Source of the DNA: a candidate division KSB1 bacterium
GTDB lineage: Bacteria > Zhuqueibacterota > Zhuqueibacteria > Residuimicrobiales > Krinioviventaceae
DNA: 64,000 bases
NCBI GenBank assembly: GCA_034521575.1
Contig: JAXHMJ010000002.1
Coordinates: 652,706 to 716,705, forward strand
Reading direction: 5' to 3'
The position numbers and the translations under genes were made by a program. Under the pieces are notes generated by a model, which was given only the letters and a program-made list of their open reading frames with translations, had not been told where the DNA came from and searched no databases. Shown here piece after piece: positions 1 through 8,456 of the stretch (the stretch's first letter is position 1; every line of letters begins with the position of its first letter).

Positions 1-8
1 GTGCATTT

Positions 9-428
9 TCAGGGAAAACGCAGCAAGGCGCCCATATGTTCCTGGTTGGGCATCTGCTGCGGATCAACCGTGTAAACCGTGCCGCCGTAATGCAACGTGT
101 TTACAATAATCATTTCAACCAGATCCCGGTTTTCCGGATCATTCGGCTCATCAAGAACCACATTGCCGTCTGCTGCATTATATTTTCCCAACACTTTATA
201 GTCCGGATTTAAAAACTGTTCTCCCGGCTCCAGCATGGCCAGAGCTGTGACCTCATCATAGCCGTCATTTTTTAATTGTGCTTTTAGATCCTGGAGCCTG
301 TTTTTAAACCGGATTTTATCATTCTGTATTTTGTCCCATTGCGGATGGGTCGGAATATAAATCGAAAAACAAATTTCATTGCGCGGAGTGGTTAACTGTT
401 TCAATGTTTGACTCTGAAACAATTGCAT
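9..428 (-). CDS. baeRF-like release-factor-family protein, internally shortened
   Basis: The 139-residue reading starts at an ATG with a strong AAAGGAG site 5 bases upstream; an earlier in-frame ATG at 539 has no such site. The first 55 residues (FSIYIPTHP, then DKIRFKNRLQDLK) look like the N-terminus of bacterial archaeo-eukaryotic release-factor (baeRF) proteins. The last 65 (DLVEMIIVNTLHYGGTVYTV, QQMP, GALLRF) look like their extreme C-terminus. Family members are usually about 350-390 residues, so the central portion, near residues 60-75, is absent without a frame change. Either a genuine deletion or an assembly collapse is possible. Function in this lineage is unknown; activity is doubtful in this form. 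Family assignment is from memory of the motifs. Confidence 0.5.
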   Translation of the reverse strand: MQLFQSQTLKQLTTPRNEICFSIYIPTHPQWDKIQNDKIRFKNRLQDLKAQLKNDGYDEVTALAMLEPGEQFLNPDYKVLGKYNAADGNVVLDEPNDPENRDLVEMIIVNTLHYGGTVYTVDPQQMPNQEHMGALLRFP

Positions 429-647
429 AAATTCTCCTTTCGTATAATTTTTCAAATAAAGAACCAGAGTCCTGTCAGGTTCCTGCATTATACCAAACTT
501 TGACCCCTCAGAGCATCCTGAAAATATTGTACGGATCACAGTGAGACTGGAAAAAATATAAACTTGATGGGCATTTCATTTGTTTATTCATTAATTTTTG
601 GTATTTTAGATCTTGAAATTCAACCGCACCAAATAAAGGAAATCATT

Positions 648-2273
648 ATGCAAACCACACGACGTCAATTCCTGAAATCAACAGGCGCCGCTGCTGCTGT
701 GTCTGCTCTGGGTTCTTTTCGCTGTTCCGGTGAAAAACCGCCGAATATCGTCCTGTTTTTTTCAGATGAGCTGGCCTATGATTTTATCAGCTGTTACGGA
801 GGCGGAGTTCAAACGCCGAATATTGACAAGTTGGCCAGAGAAGGTCTTCGGTTTACACATGCTTACTGTGCTGCGCCCATGTGCACACCCAGCCGCTTTG
901 GCGTGCTGACCGGTCAGTATCCGGGACGCTGCAAGCATCCCGCCTTTATCCAGGAGTATCCCGATGATCAGATGTATTCGGTGGCCTGGAATACTTACCT
1001 GGATCAATCGCATGTTACATTGCCCGGATTGCTGTCCCGATCCGGTTATCTCACCGGGATGAGCGGAAAATGGCATATCGGACCGGAGACTTTGGGGTTT
1101 CCTGAAATAGATGCTGATGCAGATTTAAAGAACGAAAAAACCGACAAACTGCTTCAGGAACGTCACAGAATTGCCGCTGAACAGGTAAAGCAGGATGCCG
1201 GATTTGATCTGGCCAAAAGCGTGTCCTGGGGCAATCTGGACGAACATCCGGTCAGGGCCCTGCGTCATCATAATTTTCCCTGGATCACCAAGGGAACCGT
1301 AGAGTTGATTCAGGATTGTAGGCAAAAGAACAAGCCGTTTTTTGTTTATGCAGCCACCACCGCGGTTCATGGCCCCTATCATCCTGATCAGTTCAAGCAT
1401 GATCTGAATTATACGCCGCAGGGCAAGCTTGAAGATGTTGAACAGTATCAGCTCTCTCAGGATGCTCTGAATAAACGCTTAAAGCTCGCACCGGAATGGA
1501 TGCACCACAAGATCGCCGGTATGGCCTGCCTGGATCACCATGTGGGACAAGTCATGCAAACTCTAACGGATCTGGGAATTGAAGACAATACGATTGTCAT
1601 ATTTATGGGCGACCACAACATTGAACCCGGAAAAGCCACGTGCTATGAAAAAGGCAACCGCGTTCCGTTTATTATCAAATGGCCTGGACATGTCAAACCG
1701 GGACAGGTGAGTCCTGCGCTGGTCCAGAGTGTGGATATACTGCCGACCCTGCTGAATGCAGCCGGTATTACCTTGCCTGCAGATCATCAATTCGACGGAG
1801 TTGATATGACCCCGCTGTTTAAAGGTTCAGATCAGGTGCGTGACTCTGTGTACCTCGAGTCGGGATATTCCCGCGCTCTTGTAGACGGACAATACAAATA
1901 CATTGCAGTGCGTTATCCGCAACCGATTGTTGACGCCATGAAAAACGGTGAAACGCAGTATGCGCCGAATCATCTCGATACGTTCAAACAGGCACATTCC
2001 CAAATTGCGATTCAGCATTTCCCGAATTATTTTGATCAAGATCAGCTATACGATCTGAAATCTGATCCCTTTGAACAAAATAATCTGGCCGGTAATCCCG
2101 ATTATGCGAAAATCTTAAAATCAATGAAACAAAAGCTAACGGTTCGGCTTGGCACATTTTCACATCCGTACGATTTGCAGCCGCAGCCGTTTTTGTATAC
2201 ACCCGAGTATAAACTGTTGGCCAAAAACACCAAAGATTCTGGGCACGGATTATATCGCCTGGCTGCCGCGTGA
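648..2273 (+). CDS. Tat-exported type I sulfatase (C-terminus frameshifted)
   Basis: Hydrolyses sulfate esters, probably on a polysaccharide. The ATG at 648 follows AAAGGA and begins a twin-arginine signal (RRQFLK, then an Ala-rich stretch to about residue 27), so export in folded form is expected. Cys79 lies in CTPSR, the formylglycine signature of type I sulfatases. A GKWH motif near residue 143 and a GDHN...GNRVPFIIKWPG segment are further alkaline-phosphatase-fold landmarks. The first metal motif reads SDE rather than the usual DD. The annotated stop at 2271-2273 follows GLYRLAAA, but dropping one G at 2241-2243 restores a natural tail, DYIAWLPRDHGSIVWPPEE, ending at 2328. With the PL8 lyase at 17.5 kb it suggests use of sulfated glycans; the substrate cannot be read from sequence. 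Confidence 0.9.
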   Translation: MQTTRRQFLKSTGAAAAVSALGSFRCSGEKPPNIVLFFSDELAYDFISCYGGGVQTPNIDKLAREGLRFTHAYCAAPMCTPSRFGVLTGQYPGRCKHPAFIQEYPDDQMYSVAWNTYLDQSHVTLPGLLSRSGYLTGMSGKWHIGPETLGFPEIDADADLKNEKTDKLLQERHRIAAEQVKQDAGFDLAKSVSWGNLDEHPVRALRHHNFPWITKGTVELIQDCRQKNKPFFVYAATTAVHGPYHPDQFKHDLNYTPQGKLEDVEQYQLSQDALNKRLKLAPEWMHHKIAGMACLDHHVGQVMQTLTDLGIEDNTIVIFMGDHNIEPGKATCYEKGNRVPFIIKWPGHVKPGQVSPALVQSVDILPTLLNAAGITLPADHQFDGVDMTPLFKGSDQVRDSVYLESGYSRALVDGQYKYIAVRYPQPIVDAMKNGETQYAPNHLDTFKQAHSQIAIQHFPNYFDQDQLYDLKSDPFEQNNLAGNPDYAKILKSMKQKLTVRLGTFSHPYDLQPQPFLYTPEYKLLAKNTKDSGHGLYRLAAA

Positions 2274-2393
2274 TCATGGGAGCATTGTCTGGCCGCCTGA
2301 GGAGGCAAATCCCATCTGGAAACGATAAATACAGTTCGGCTGCGGTATACGGAGACATGCCGCATCCGGCTATTCAATAGAGGAGCGTTGTTC

Positions 2394-2763
2394 ATGTATA
2401 CTTTGACCGTAAAAAGCGGTTTTTCCGCTGCGCACCGTCTGGTCGATTATCCCGGAGATTGCAAACGTATTCACGGTCACAATTACAAAGTATCGCTGTC
2501 CATTCAGGCGATGCAGACTCAATGACAGCGGAATGATCATGGATTTGATGCAGCTGCAGACAATGCTCGATCACTGCATCAAACCGTTTGATCATCAACT
2601 GCTGAATGAAATCGAACCGTTTAACTGCAACAATCCCACCTCGGAAAATATCGCAAAGTTTATATTTGACGCGATGGCAAAACGAATCCCTGAACATGTG
2701 TCGGTCGCCTGTGTGACCGTGCATGAAGTGGATGCGTTCAGTGTGACCTATTCGGGGGAATAA
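2394..2763 (+). pseudogene. queD: 6-pyruvoyl-tetrahydropterin synthase / QueD, frameshifted
   Basis: The start follows an AGAGGAG site. Frame 1 gives FSAAHRLVDYPGDCKRIHGHNYKV, with the zinc-binding His pattern (AAH, HGH) and the catalytic-type Cys of the PTPS/QueD family, but stops at 2523-2525. The rest of the family (GMIMDLMQL through ENIAKFIF, HVSVACVTVHE, ending at 2763) continues in another frame. The shift lies at about 2516-2525, and the total length (370 bases) fits one extra base. QueD makes 6-carboxytetrahydropterin for queuosine/7-deazaguanine synthesis; the related PTPS makes tetrahydropterin. No other queuosine genes are nearby. Because both halves are well conserved, a sequencing error is as likely as decay. 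Confidence 0.8.
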
Positions 2764-3191
2764 AAAACCTGCATATCTCTGCGTATCACCCGCCTGCATG
2801 CTGTTTTATATCCTACAAATATGATATATATATTTATTGAAATACAATAATGTATGGATTAGAACTGATTTATGCTGATTTGGATGGAATGTCTGATGTT
2901 TTCCCCTTAGTTTCAGGGTTATTCGTAAAAATACTCAATTTTGATGGCAGGTAACCCTTGTATTTTATCAGCAAACTTGTCTATTTGCACAACCGTTGCC
3001 GCGGTTGCGGAGAAATTCTGACCGCAAGCGCGGCAAAATGCTAAAAAATGACAATAGAGTGGGGTATTATTTTAATTCTTACAATATTGCATCTTGTTTC
3101 ATTAAATCAATTCCAGATATCTTTTCCTTAACTGACAATAAAACAATTAATTAAATAACCTTTCGGCCCTGTCGTGTGAGCTGCAAAAATT
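2764..3191. other. Non-coding region upstream of glnK-amt
   Basis: About 430 bases with no supported gene; AT-rich, with stops in all frames and only short ORFs that lack ribosome sites. It contains the inverted repeat at 2999-3033 and runs into the -24/-12 promoter. Its length leaves room for upstream activator binding, as sigma-54 promoters require. Confidence 0.6.
2999..3033. repeat. 12-bp inverted repeat upstream of the sigma-54 promoter
   Basis: CCGCGGTTGCGG (2999-3010) and CCGCAAGCGCGG (3022-3033) are inverted copies with 11 of 12 positions matching around an 11-base spacer. It stands out as a GC-rich island in AT-rich DNA, about 160 bases upstream of the -24 element. That is a normal distance for an enhancer-binding-protein site. 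It does not match the enterobacterial NtrC consensus, so an activator site is inference; an RNA stem from an unmapped transcript is the alternative. Confidence 0.45.
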
Positions 3192-3206
3192 TGGCACTGA
3201 CTTTGC
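3192..3206 (+). promoter_or_regulatory. Sigma-54 (-24/-12) promoter of glnK-amt
   Basis: TGGCACTGACTTTGC has GG (3193-3194) and GC (3205-3206) separated by exactly 10 bases, matching the RpoN consensus TGGCAC-N5-TTGC. Transcription would start near 3218, about 20 bases before the PII start codon. Nitrogen-responsive sigma-54 control of glnK-amtB is the classical arrangement. The activator gene is not in this window. Confidence 0.88.
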
Positions 3207-3239
3207 CCTTACAGAAATCAAAAAATTACAGGGAGACAC

Positions 3240-3581
3240 ATGAATCTAATTATCGCTTATATTCAGCCGGAGCGCCTGAATTTTGTCAAACAGGAATTGT
3301 ACGAGCGTGAGGTCTTTAAAATGTCCATCACCAATGCATTGGGCTGTGGACAGCAAAAGGGCTATCACGAGACCTATCGCGGCGCGGATATCGAGGTGAA
3401 TCTGCTGAAAAAAATCCGTATTGAAATCGCTGTCAACGATGATTTTGTGGATCGAACAATCGAGGCAATTATTGCCGGCGCCAAGACCGGTACGATCGGG
3501 GACGGAAAGATATTTGTCATGCCGTTGACGGAATGTATCCGTATTCGAACGGGTGAGACCGGACACGATGCCATCGGCTGA
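3240..3581 (+). CDS. glnK: PII nitrogen regulatory protein (GlnK/GlnB type)
   Basis: A 113-residue PII protein, full length for the family, starting 8 bases after an AGGGAGA site. PII trimers sense ATP/ADP and 2-oxoglutarate and, when encoded beside amt, typically plug the ammonium channel. T-loop (residues 37-55, [15 protein letters not shown]) and B-loop ([13 protein letters not shown]) are recognisable, and the C-terminal IRIRTGE is intact. Residue 46 is Tyr, but position 51, the uridylylated Tyr in enteric GlnB/GlnK, is Ile. Control by GlnD uridylylation is therefore unlikely and effector binding alone may suffice. Transcribed from the sigma-54 promoter with amt 55 bases downstream. Confidence 0.95.
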   Translation: MNLIIAYIQPERLNFVKQELYEREVFKMSITNALGCGQQKGYHETYRGADIEVNLLKKIRIEIAVNDDFVDRTIEAIIAGAKTGTIGDGKIFVMPLTECIRIRTGETGHDAIG

Positions 3582-3636
3582 GCGCTGCATAACCTTTTAT
3601 TGTCAATTTTACTAAAAACATTTTCTGGAGGCTAGT

Positions 3637-4955
3637 GTGATCGATCTCAAAAAAACTGCATGGTTGTCTGCATGTATCATAATACTTTTAACATCAACAG
3701 GTCTGTTTGCAGAGGAATCCGGTGATTCATCGCAAATGGCACTTTTTACCATCAATAATACCTGGATGCTGGTTGCAACGTTTCTGGTATTTATTATGCA
3801 CCTTGGTTTTGCGACGCTTGAGGTTGGATTGACCCGGGCAAAAAATACCGTTAATATATTATTCAAAAACACCCTGATTGTGGCGATTGGCCTGTTGACC
3901 TATACGCTGATTGGTTTTAATCTCATGTATCCCGGCGATACCTGGATGCTGGGAAAGGTGCTGGGATTTGCCGGATTGGGTATCGGAACCGATGCGGCCG
4001 GTATTACACCTGCTTATAACATCGGGTATACTTACTGGACGGATTTTCTGTTTCAGGCCATGTTTGCAGCCACCGCTGCGACCATTGTTTCCGGTGCGGT
4101 GGCCGAACGCATCAAGCTGGATGCGTTTTTGATTTTTTCCGCGGTGTACGTCGCTGTGATCTATCCCATTGTCGGTTCCTGGGGATGGGGCGGAGGTTGG
4201 CTGGATTCCATCAATTTTCATGATTTTGCCGGTTCAACCTTTGTGCATTCCGTCGGCGGCTGGGCTGCACTCGCCGGTGTTATTGTGCTGGGACCGCGGC
4301 TTGGAAAATATGTGAACGGCCATATTAAACCCATTATGGGACATAACATGCCGCTGGCCGCCATCGGTGTGTTTCTGCTCTGGCTCGGCTGGTTTGGATT
4401 CAACGGCGGTTCAGTATTGTCGGCAAATCCGGGCGGAGTCAGTTATGTGTTTGTGACCACCACTCTGGCAGCCGCCTCGGGAATTGTCATTGCCATGATG
4501 ACCTCATGGATCATTCAGAAAAAGCCGGATTTGTCTATGGTCCTGAACGGCTGTCTGGCCGGACTTGTCGGGATTACAGCCGGAGCCGATGTGGTGTCGA
4601 TTGTCTCGGCTATTGTCATCGGCGGTATTGCCGGATTCATCGTGGTGGTGTCTGTTTTAACCATTGACAAGCTGCATCTGGATGATCCGGTGGGTGCGCT
4701 TTCCGTTCACCTGATCTGCGGTGTATGGGGGACACTGGCGGTTGGATTGTTCAGCAGCGAGTTTAGTTTTCTCTCGCACTGGCCGGTGTGGCCGGCGCGG
4801 CTGCCCTGTGTTTGCCGGTGGCGTTGGGACTTTTTGCTGTGCTCAAGAAAACCATGGGAATCCGGGTGAGCGAACAAGAGGAACTGCGCGGCCTGGATAT
4901 CGGTGAGCACAGTATGGAAGCCTATAGCGGATTTCAGATTTTTATTACAGAATAG
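3637..4955 (+). CDS. amt: Ammonium transporter AmtB (frameshifted near 4770)
   Basis: Starts at GTG after TGGAGG. A signal-peptide-like segment (cleavage probably after GLFA) is followed by about eleven membrane helices of the Amt/Rh family. The channel twin histidines are visible in [10 protein letters not shown] and [12 protein letters not shown]. The first frame runs off after [11 protein letters not shown] and stops at 4869. In the next frame the family's last helix ([20 protein letters not shown]) and cytoplasmic tail ([19 protein letters not shown], then a GF tail) continue to a TAG at 4953-4955. The change lies around 4767-4775. Both halves are conserved, so one base is probably missing from the consensus. 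Partner of the adjacent PII protein. Confidence 0.9.
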
Positions 4956-4987
4956 TGTGACAAACCTTTGTCCTTTTCTGCCTGAAA

Positions 4988-5030
4988 GCGCCGTACCTGC
5001 ATTATGACAGGTACGGCGCATTTTTTATTT
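4988..5030 (+). terminator. Rho-independent terminator after amt
   Basis: A perfect 12-bp stem (GCGCCGTACCTG at 4988-4999, CAGGTACGGCGC at 5008-5019) with an 8-base loop, followed by six T (5021-5026). It ends glnK-amt, and its T-tract overlaps the stop codon of the convergent minus-strand gene. Confidence 0.92.
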
Positions 5031-7834
5031 CAAGAGGGAACATTTTAAAGTCTGCTGTTCATCACGTGTTTGCAGTTTTATGAAATAAATCCCGCTGCTA
5101 TGATACGAAGCATCCCATGTATAGTCATAATATCCGGCCTGGAGGTCGCGTTTTATCAGCGTTTGCACGCGGTTTCCCAGAATATTATAAACAGCAATGC
5201 TCGATCAATCCGAATCGGGGAACCTCAACTTTAATCGTTGTGCTCGGATTGAAAGGATTGGGAAAAGCTGACAGTCTGAATTGATCCGGGAGCGCCGGAT
5301 GTTGAGCCACTGATGTTGTGCTGTCAATGACTGTGATATAGTCTTCAAAAGTCTGTGAAGCAAGTGAAGATAGTCTCCTTATTACCAATTTGACTGTGTA
5401 GGTTCCCGGTTCAGTGTAGGTATGGACAGGATGGTGTTCGGTGCTGACGGTTCCGTCGCCGAATGTCCAGCGCCGTTCAGTGACAAGGCCGCTGGATTGA
5501 TCACGGAATTGAGTTGTGAACGGGGCCTGACCTATTGTGTCATCCGCTGTAAAGGCCGGATCGACATCAAACAGATCATCAGAAAAGGCAACATAATCCG
5601 CCCAGATATCGCGTTTGCTTATATCCTGATGGTGAGAGTTCATCCATGTCAGCAGTGCAACCGTATCCGAGCAGGCAATGGAGGGCGCTGCTTTTTGCGC
5701 CCGCAAGTCAAACCGCGAGGCCCGGGCAATCGGACTCAATTTGCCGTTTTCATTTAAAAAGCGAAATTCGAGTTTGTAAGGCGGATCATCATATTGACCG
5801 CGTCACCCAGTATAAAAGTCCGCCGCCGCTCGGATGCACCGCAATATCCACACGTTCTTTGCCGGTGTCATCTGCGTTGATTCGTATCTCCTTCCCCGCT
5901 GGTTTGCCGCTGTTTGAATACCGTCGGCAGTAAACCGAGGCGTTAAACTGATCACGGCGGTAGTCCAACCAGGTGATCATCAAGTTATTATCTCGGTCCA
6001 TATCCAGTTTGGGTTGACTGGCATTGCCACTGTCGCCTGCAACTTTGAACGTATCAACAATCAAATCGCCTTTTGAATCATAAACACGGCCATAGACAGC
6101 AGATGAGACCAGGAACGGCGGCGTGATATGAGTTGCCTGCCAGGCAACCGCAAACCGTCCGTTGCCGCTGCCGGCCACGCAAGCGGCGGAGGCATTGTCA
6201 AAATCGCTGGAAATTACAAAATTCCCGCCCAGCGGTGAACCTGACTTGAAAAGCTGACCTGTTATTTGTCCGGTATTCGTATTTTCCCAAACTACGAGGG
6301 CGGTGTCGCCGTTCATTGCCGCAAAAGATTCCTCACAGCTCATACCCAGGTCATTCACACGCACATTGCCGCCGGAAAGAGCGCCGACCAGTTCGATAGA
6401 CTGCAGATAAATATCCTGTTCCTGAGAATCGCGATGGTCTTCCCAGACCACAACCACATGATCACCCACACCGACATCGGGATGCGAACCGGTATTGGTT
6501 TCGCATACATTTACATTTTCCTCAATATAATCCGGTTCAGGGCTCAAAAGCTGTACCCTTATCTCGCCATTTTCATGACCATGCCAGGTTACAGCCGCAT
6601 AGCCAGTCGTTTTATCCATCGCTGTTTGCGGATAGGCGGCATCGGATCCGGGTCTCAGTGTATAGACATAAGGTTTGGTTTGATAGCCGTTTTGATTACG
6701 TCTGCCCAGAACCATCCCGCTATAGCCGGAACTGTAAAGCATCCAGGTATCGTTATTCGATCCCAGAGCCGGCACAGCATATCCATGCATGTCATCCCGG
6801 GTGATATCGTGGAAAATGTTTACAGGGCCCCAGATATTATCCAGATGGGAATTCATTTGTTCAGTCAGCAGAACATGATCAAGAGACGATCCCCAGAGGG
6901 CAACCACTGAATTTGAAGAGCCGACATCCAGACCCAGCAAACGGTCGGTTACATGATACTGGTTTTTTTCGAGGTATACAGGCGATGTTGCCATGCCTCC
7001 ATTCGCACTCAGCTGGCAGCATTTGATGTTAACATAGTTATCCTCAAACGGTTGATAGAGTATAGTGGTTTTTCCATTGTTGTCTGCATCCATCAACGGA
7101 GGGTATGGAATCGACGACGGTGTCGAGTCAATGGTAAAGTCATTTTTAATGACGGTCAAATTCCCCGAATAATCATAAATTTTTCCTTTCAAATCTCCAT
7201 CGGCCCAGATCGTCAGGAATTTGCTGTCCGGCAGTAGTTGCACGTTGGGGCAAACAGCATCAGTCGAGATGATAAACGAATTTGCAGTGGGCGCAGGAAC
7301 GGGGGGAATGAGAGCGCCTTCCAGTTCGTGGGCCGGATTCCGTGTTTCCCACACCGCAACGGCGAATCCCTGTTCGTTGATACTGACCTGGATATTGTCC
7401 CGAGTGGCCCGTTTCGTGAATCCGGCATCAATTCGGACAGCATCCCGTTCATACAGTGAATTATCATAGTTTACCCGTTTGATGTATACTTTGCTGTTTT
7501 TGATCCATGCCACAATAAAATTTCCATCGTTTGAAATAGAAAGCGCGTATTGGCTTTTGACATTAGTGAAATCATGTTCAATCTCGAATGGTTCGGTGAG
7601 TATAACACCGGAATTGGACAACCGTTGTCCATACAATGCATAGTAAAAAGAAGGTGAATGTGTGGGACGATAGGCCTCAACCCAGGTTAACAGCATTTTT
7701 CCGCTTGCGTCAGTATGCAGATCGCCGAATTTAAAGTTTTCCGGAGAAATCCTGCTGATTTGAAAGTCCTGATCCAGCAAGTCCATTGAATAACAAGTTG
7801 CCAAAAGCATGAAAATACATAATAAAGTTTTCAT
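5025..7834 (-). CDS. Secreted PKD-domain protein with T9SS/FlgD-like C-terminal domain (two frameshifts)
   Basis: Unrecognised secreted protein of about 935 residues. A signal peptide (MKTLLCIFMLLATCYS) starts at 7834 after a GGGGTG site. Residues 20-680 hold repeated beta-rich units with recurring WEDHRDSQ/WLDYRRDQ-type motifs ending in Tyr-rich strands, probably a beta-propeller or similar. The first frame ends at 5789 (WVTRSI); shifting near 5790 continues as QYDDPPYKLEFRFLNENGK and into a PKD fold (WTFGDGTVS...HTYTEPGTYTVKLVI). A second shift near 5195 restores the tail after AFPNPFNPSTTIKV: SIAVYNILGNRVQTLI...SSGIYFIKL, the FlgD-like/T9SS sorting domain seen in FCB bacteria. The stop is at 5025-5027. 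Likely surface-attached or released; substrate unknown. Confidence 0.75.
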
Positions 7835-7844
7835 GACGCACCCC

Positions 7845-7880
7845 GCTATGTTGTGAAAATATAGCTATGTTGTGAGAATA
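7845..7880. repeat. Tandem 17-base direct repeat
   Basis: GCTATGTTGTGAAAATA (7845-7861) and GCTATGTTGTGAGAATA (7864-7880) differ at one position and are offset by 19 bases. They lie just upstream of the start of the minus-strand secreted protein. They could be an operator for that gene or a local duplication; no family is recognised. Confidence 0.6.
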
Positions 7881-7982
7881 AAAAGGTGATCGCGGGAGCG
7901 GAAGAATCAACGGAAGGAAACAGATATGACCACCCACTAAAAAAAGTAAGAAATACTATAAGGAAATCAAAGAAAAAAGTGC

Positions 7983-8011
7983 TTGCTCTGAATAAAAAAA
8001 AATTGTATCTT
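7983..8011 (+). promoter_or_regulatory. Candidate sigma-70 promoter of the aromatic operon
   Basis: TTGCTC (7983-7988) and TATCTT (8006-8011) are separated by 17 bases. The predicted start near 8018 falls just before the leader-peptide ribosome site. Spacing is ideal but both hexamers are imperfect. Confidence 0.5.
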
Positions 8012-8037
8012 TAGTGAAGTATAAAGGAGATTTTTGA

Positions 8038-8094
8038 ATGTTTTATTTTTTTTACAACTATTATTTTTATTTTACCTGTAGCGGCAAAGGTTAG
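8038..8094 (+). CDS. Phe/Tyr-rich attenuator leader peptide
   Basis: An 18-residue ORF, MFYFFYNYYFYFTCSGKG, with an AAAGGAG ribosome site (8023-8029) 8 bases before the ATG. Ten of residues 2-12 are Phe (5) or Tyr (5), with one Asn as the only exception. It sits directly ahead of the chorismate mutase/DAHP synthase/prephenate dehydrogenase operon. It overlaps the first arm of the antiterminator and precedes an intrinsic terminator. This is the classic design of a transcription-attenuation leader: the ribosome stalls at the Phe/Tyr codons when these charged tRNAs are scarce. The sequence features are seen directly; the regulatory role is inference from the trp/phe paradigm. Confidence 0.9.
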   Translation: MFYFFYNYYFYFTCSGKG

Positions 8095-8135
8095 CACGGA
8101 GACGCCGAATACTATCATTCAACGCTAACTTTGCC
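8083..8135 (+). promoter_or_regulatory. Antiterminator stem of the Phe/Tyr attenuator
   Basis: GGCAAAGGTTAGC (8083-8095), which includes the leader stop codon, can pair with GCTAACTTTGCC (8124-8135): 12 base pairs with one bulged G. The 3' arm shares GCC (8133-8135) with the 5' arm of the terminator, so the two stems exclude each other. A ribosome stalled at the Phe/Tyr run (8041-8073) leaves the 5' arm free, giving read-through. A ribosome at the stop codon covers it, giving termination. Confidence 0.8.
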
Positions 8136-8161
8136 CACTTTTTCGAGTGGGCTTTTTTTTT
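8133..8161 (+). terminator. Attenuator terminator before the shikimate operon
   Basis: GCCCACT (8133-8139) and AGTGGGC (8146-8152) form a perfect 7-bp stem with a 6-base loop, followed by nine T (8153-8161). It lies 14 bases before the first structural gene, so it must be bypassed for expression. Confidence 0.92.
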
Positions 8162-8174
8162 ATAGGTGATGCAG

Positions 8175-8429
8175 ATGAGTCTGAAAAAATACCGTTCCGA
8201 CATCGATCAGATCGATCAAAAACTTCTTGAACTGCTGAACTCGCGAGCGGATATTGCGCAAAAGATCGGCCGTGAAAAATCGCGTGCGGATATGCCGGTC
8301 GTCAACCAAAAACGCGAACAGGATATTTTGCATCGGATGGTCGGATTGAATCCGGGACCGTTGAAAGACAGGGATATTATCGATATTTATAAACAAATCA
8401 TTGCTGCCTGCAGAGAAATTCAAAACTGA
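8175..8429 (+). CDS. Chorismate mutase (AroQ fold, monofunctional)
   Basis: An 84-residue all-helical chorismate mutase that turns chorismate into prephenate. The ATG at 8175 is preferred because AGGTGA lies just upstream; earlier GTG/ATG codons at 8166 and 8169 fall against the attenuator T-run. Landmarks are YRSDIDQIDQKLLELLNSRADIA with the active-site Arg and the later KIGREK segment, KREQDIL and the YKQIIAACREIQ helix. It lacks fused dehydratase, dehydrogenase or DAHP synthase domains, so it works beside the separately encoded TyrA. First structural gene after the Phe/Tyr attenuator. Confidence 0.9.
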   Translation: MSLKKYRSDIDQIDQKLLELLNSRADIAQKIGREKSRADMPVVNQKREQDILHRMVGLNPGPLKDRDIIDIYKQIIAACREIQN

Positions 8430-8456
8430 ATTTTAACAAATCCAAGAGGTGCTGAT

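Noticed and set aside
6266-6910. Plus-strand ORF of 214 codons
   Set aside because: Antisense to the conserved secreted protein; no ribosome site and no recognisable domain.
7983-8161. T-box or amino-acid riboswitch before the shikimate operon
   Set aside because: No T-box core or specifier-loop architecture is visible, and the short transcript with a Phe/Tyr ORF fits ribosome attenuation better.
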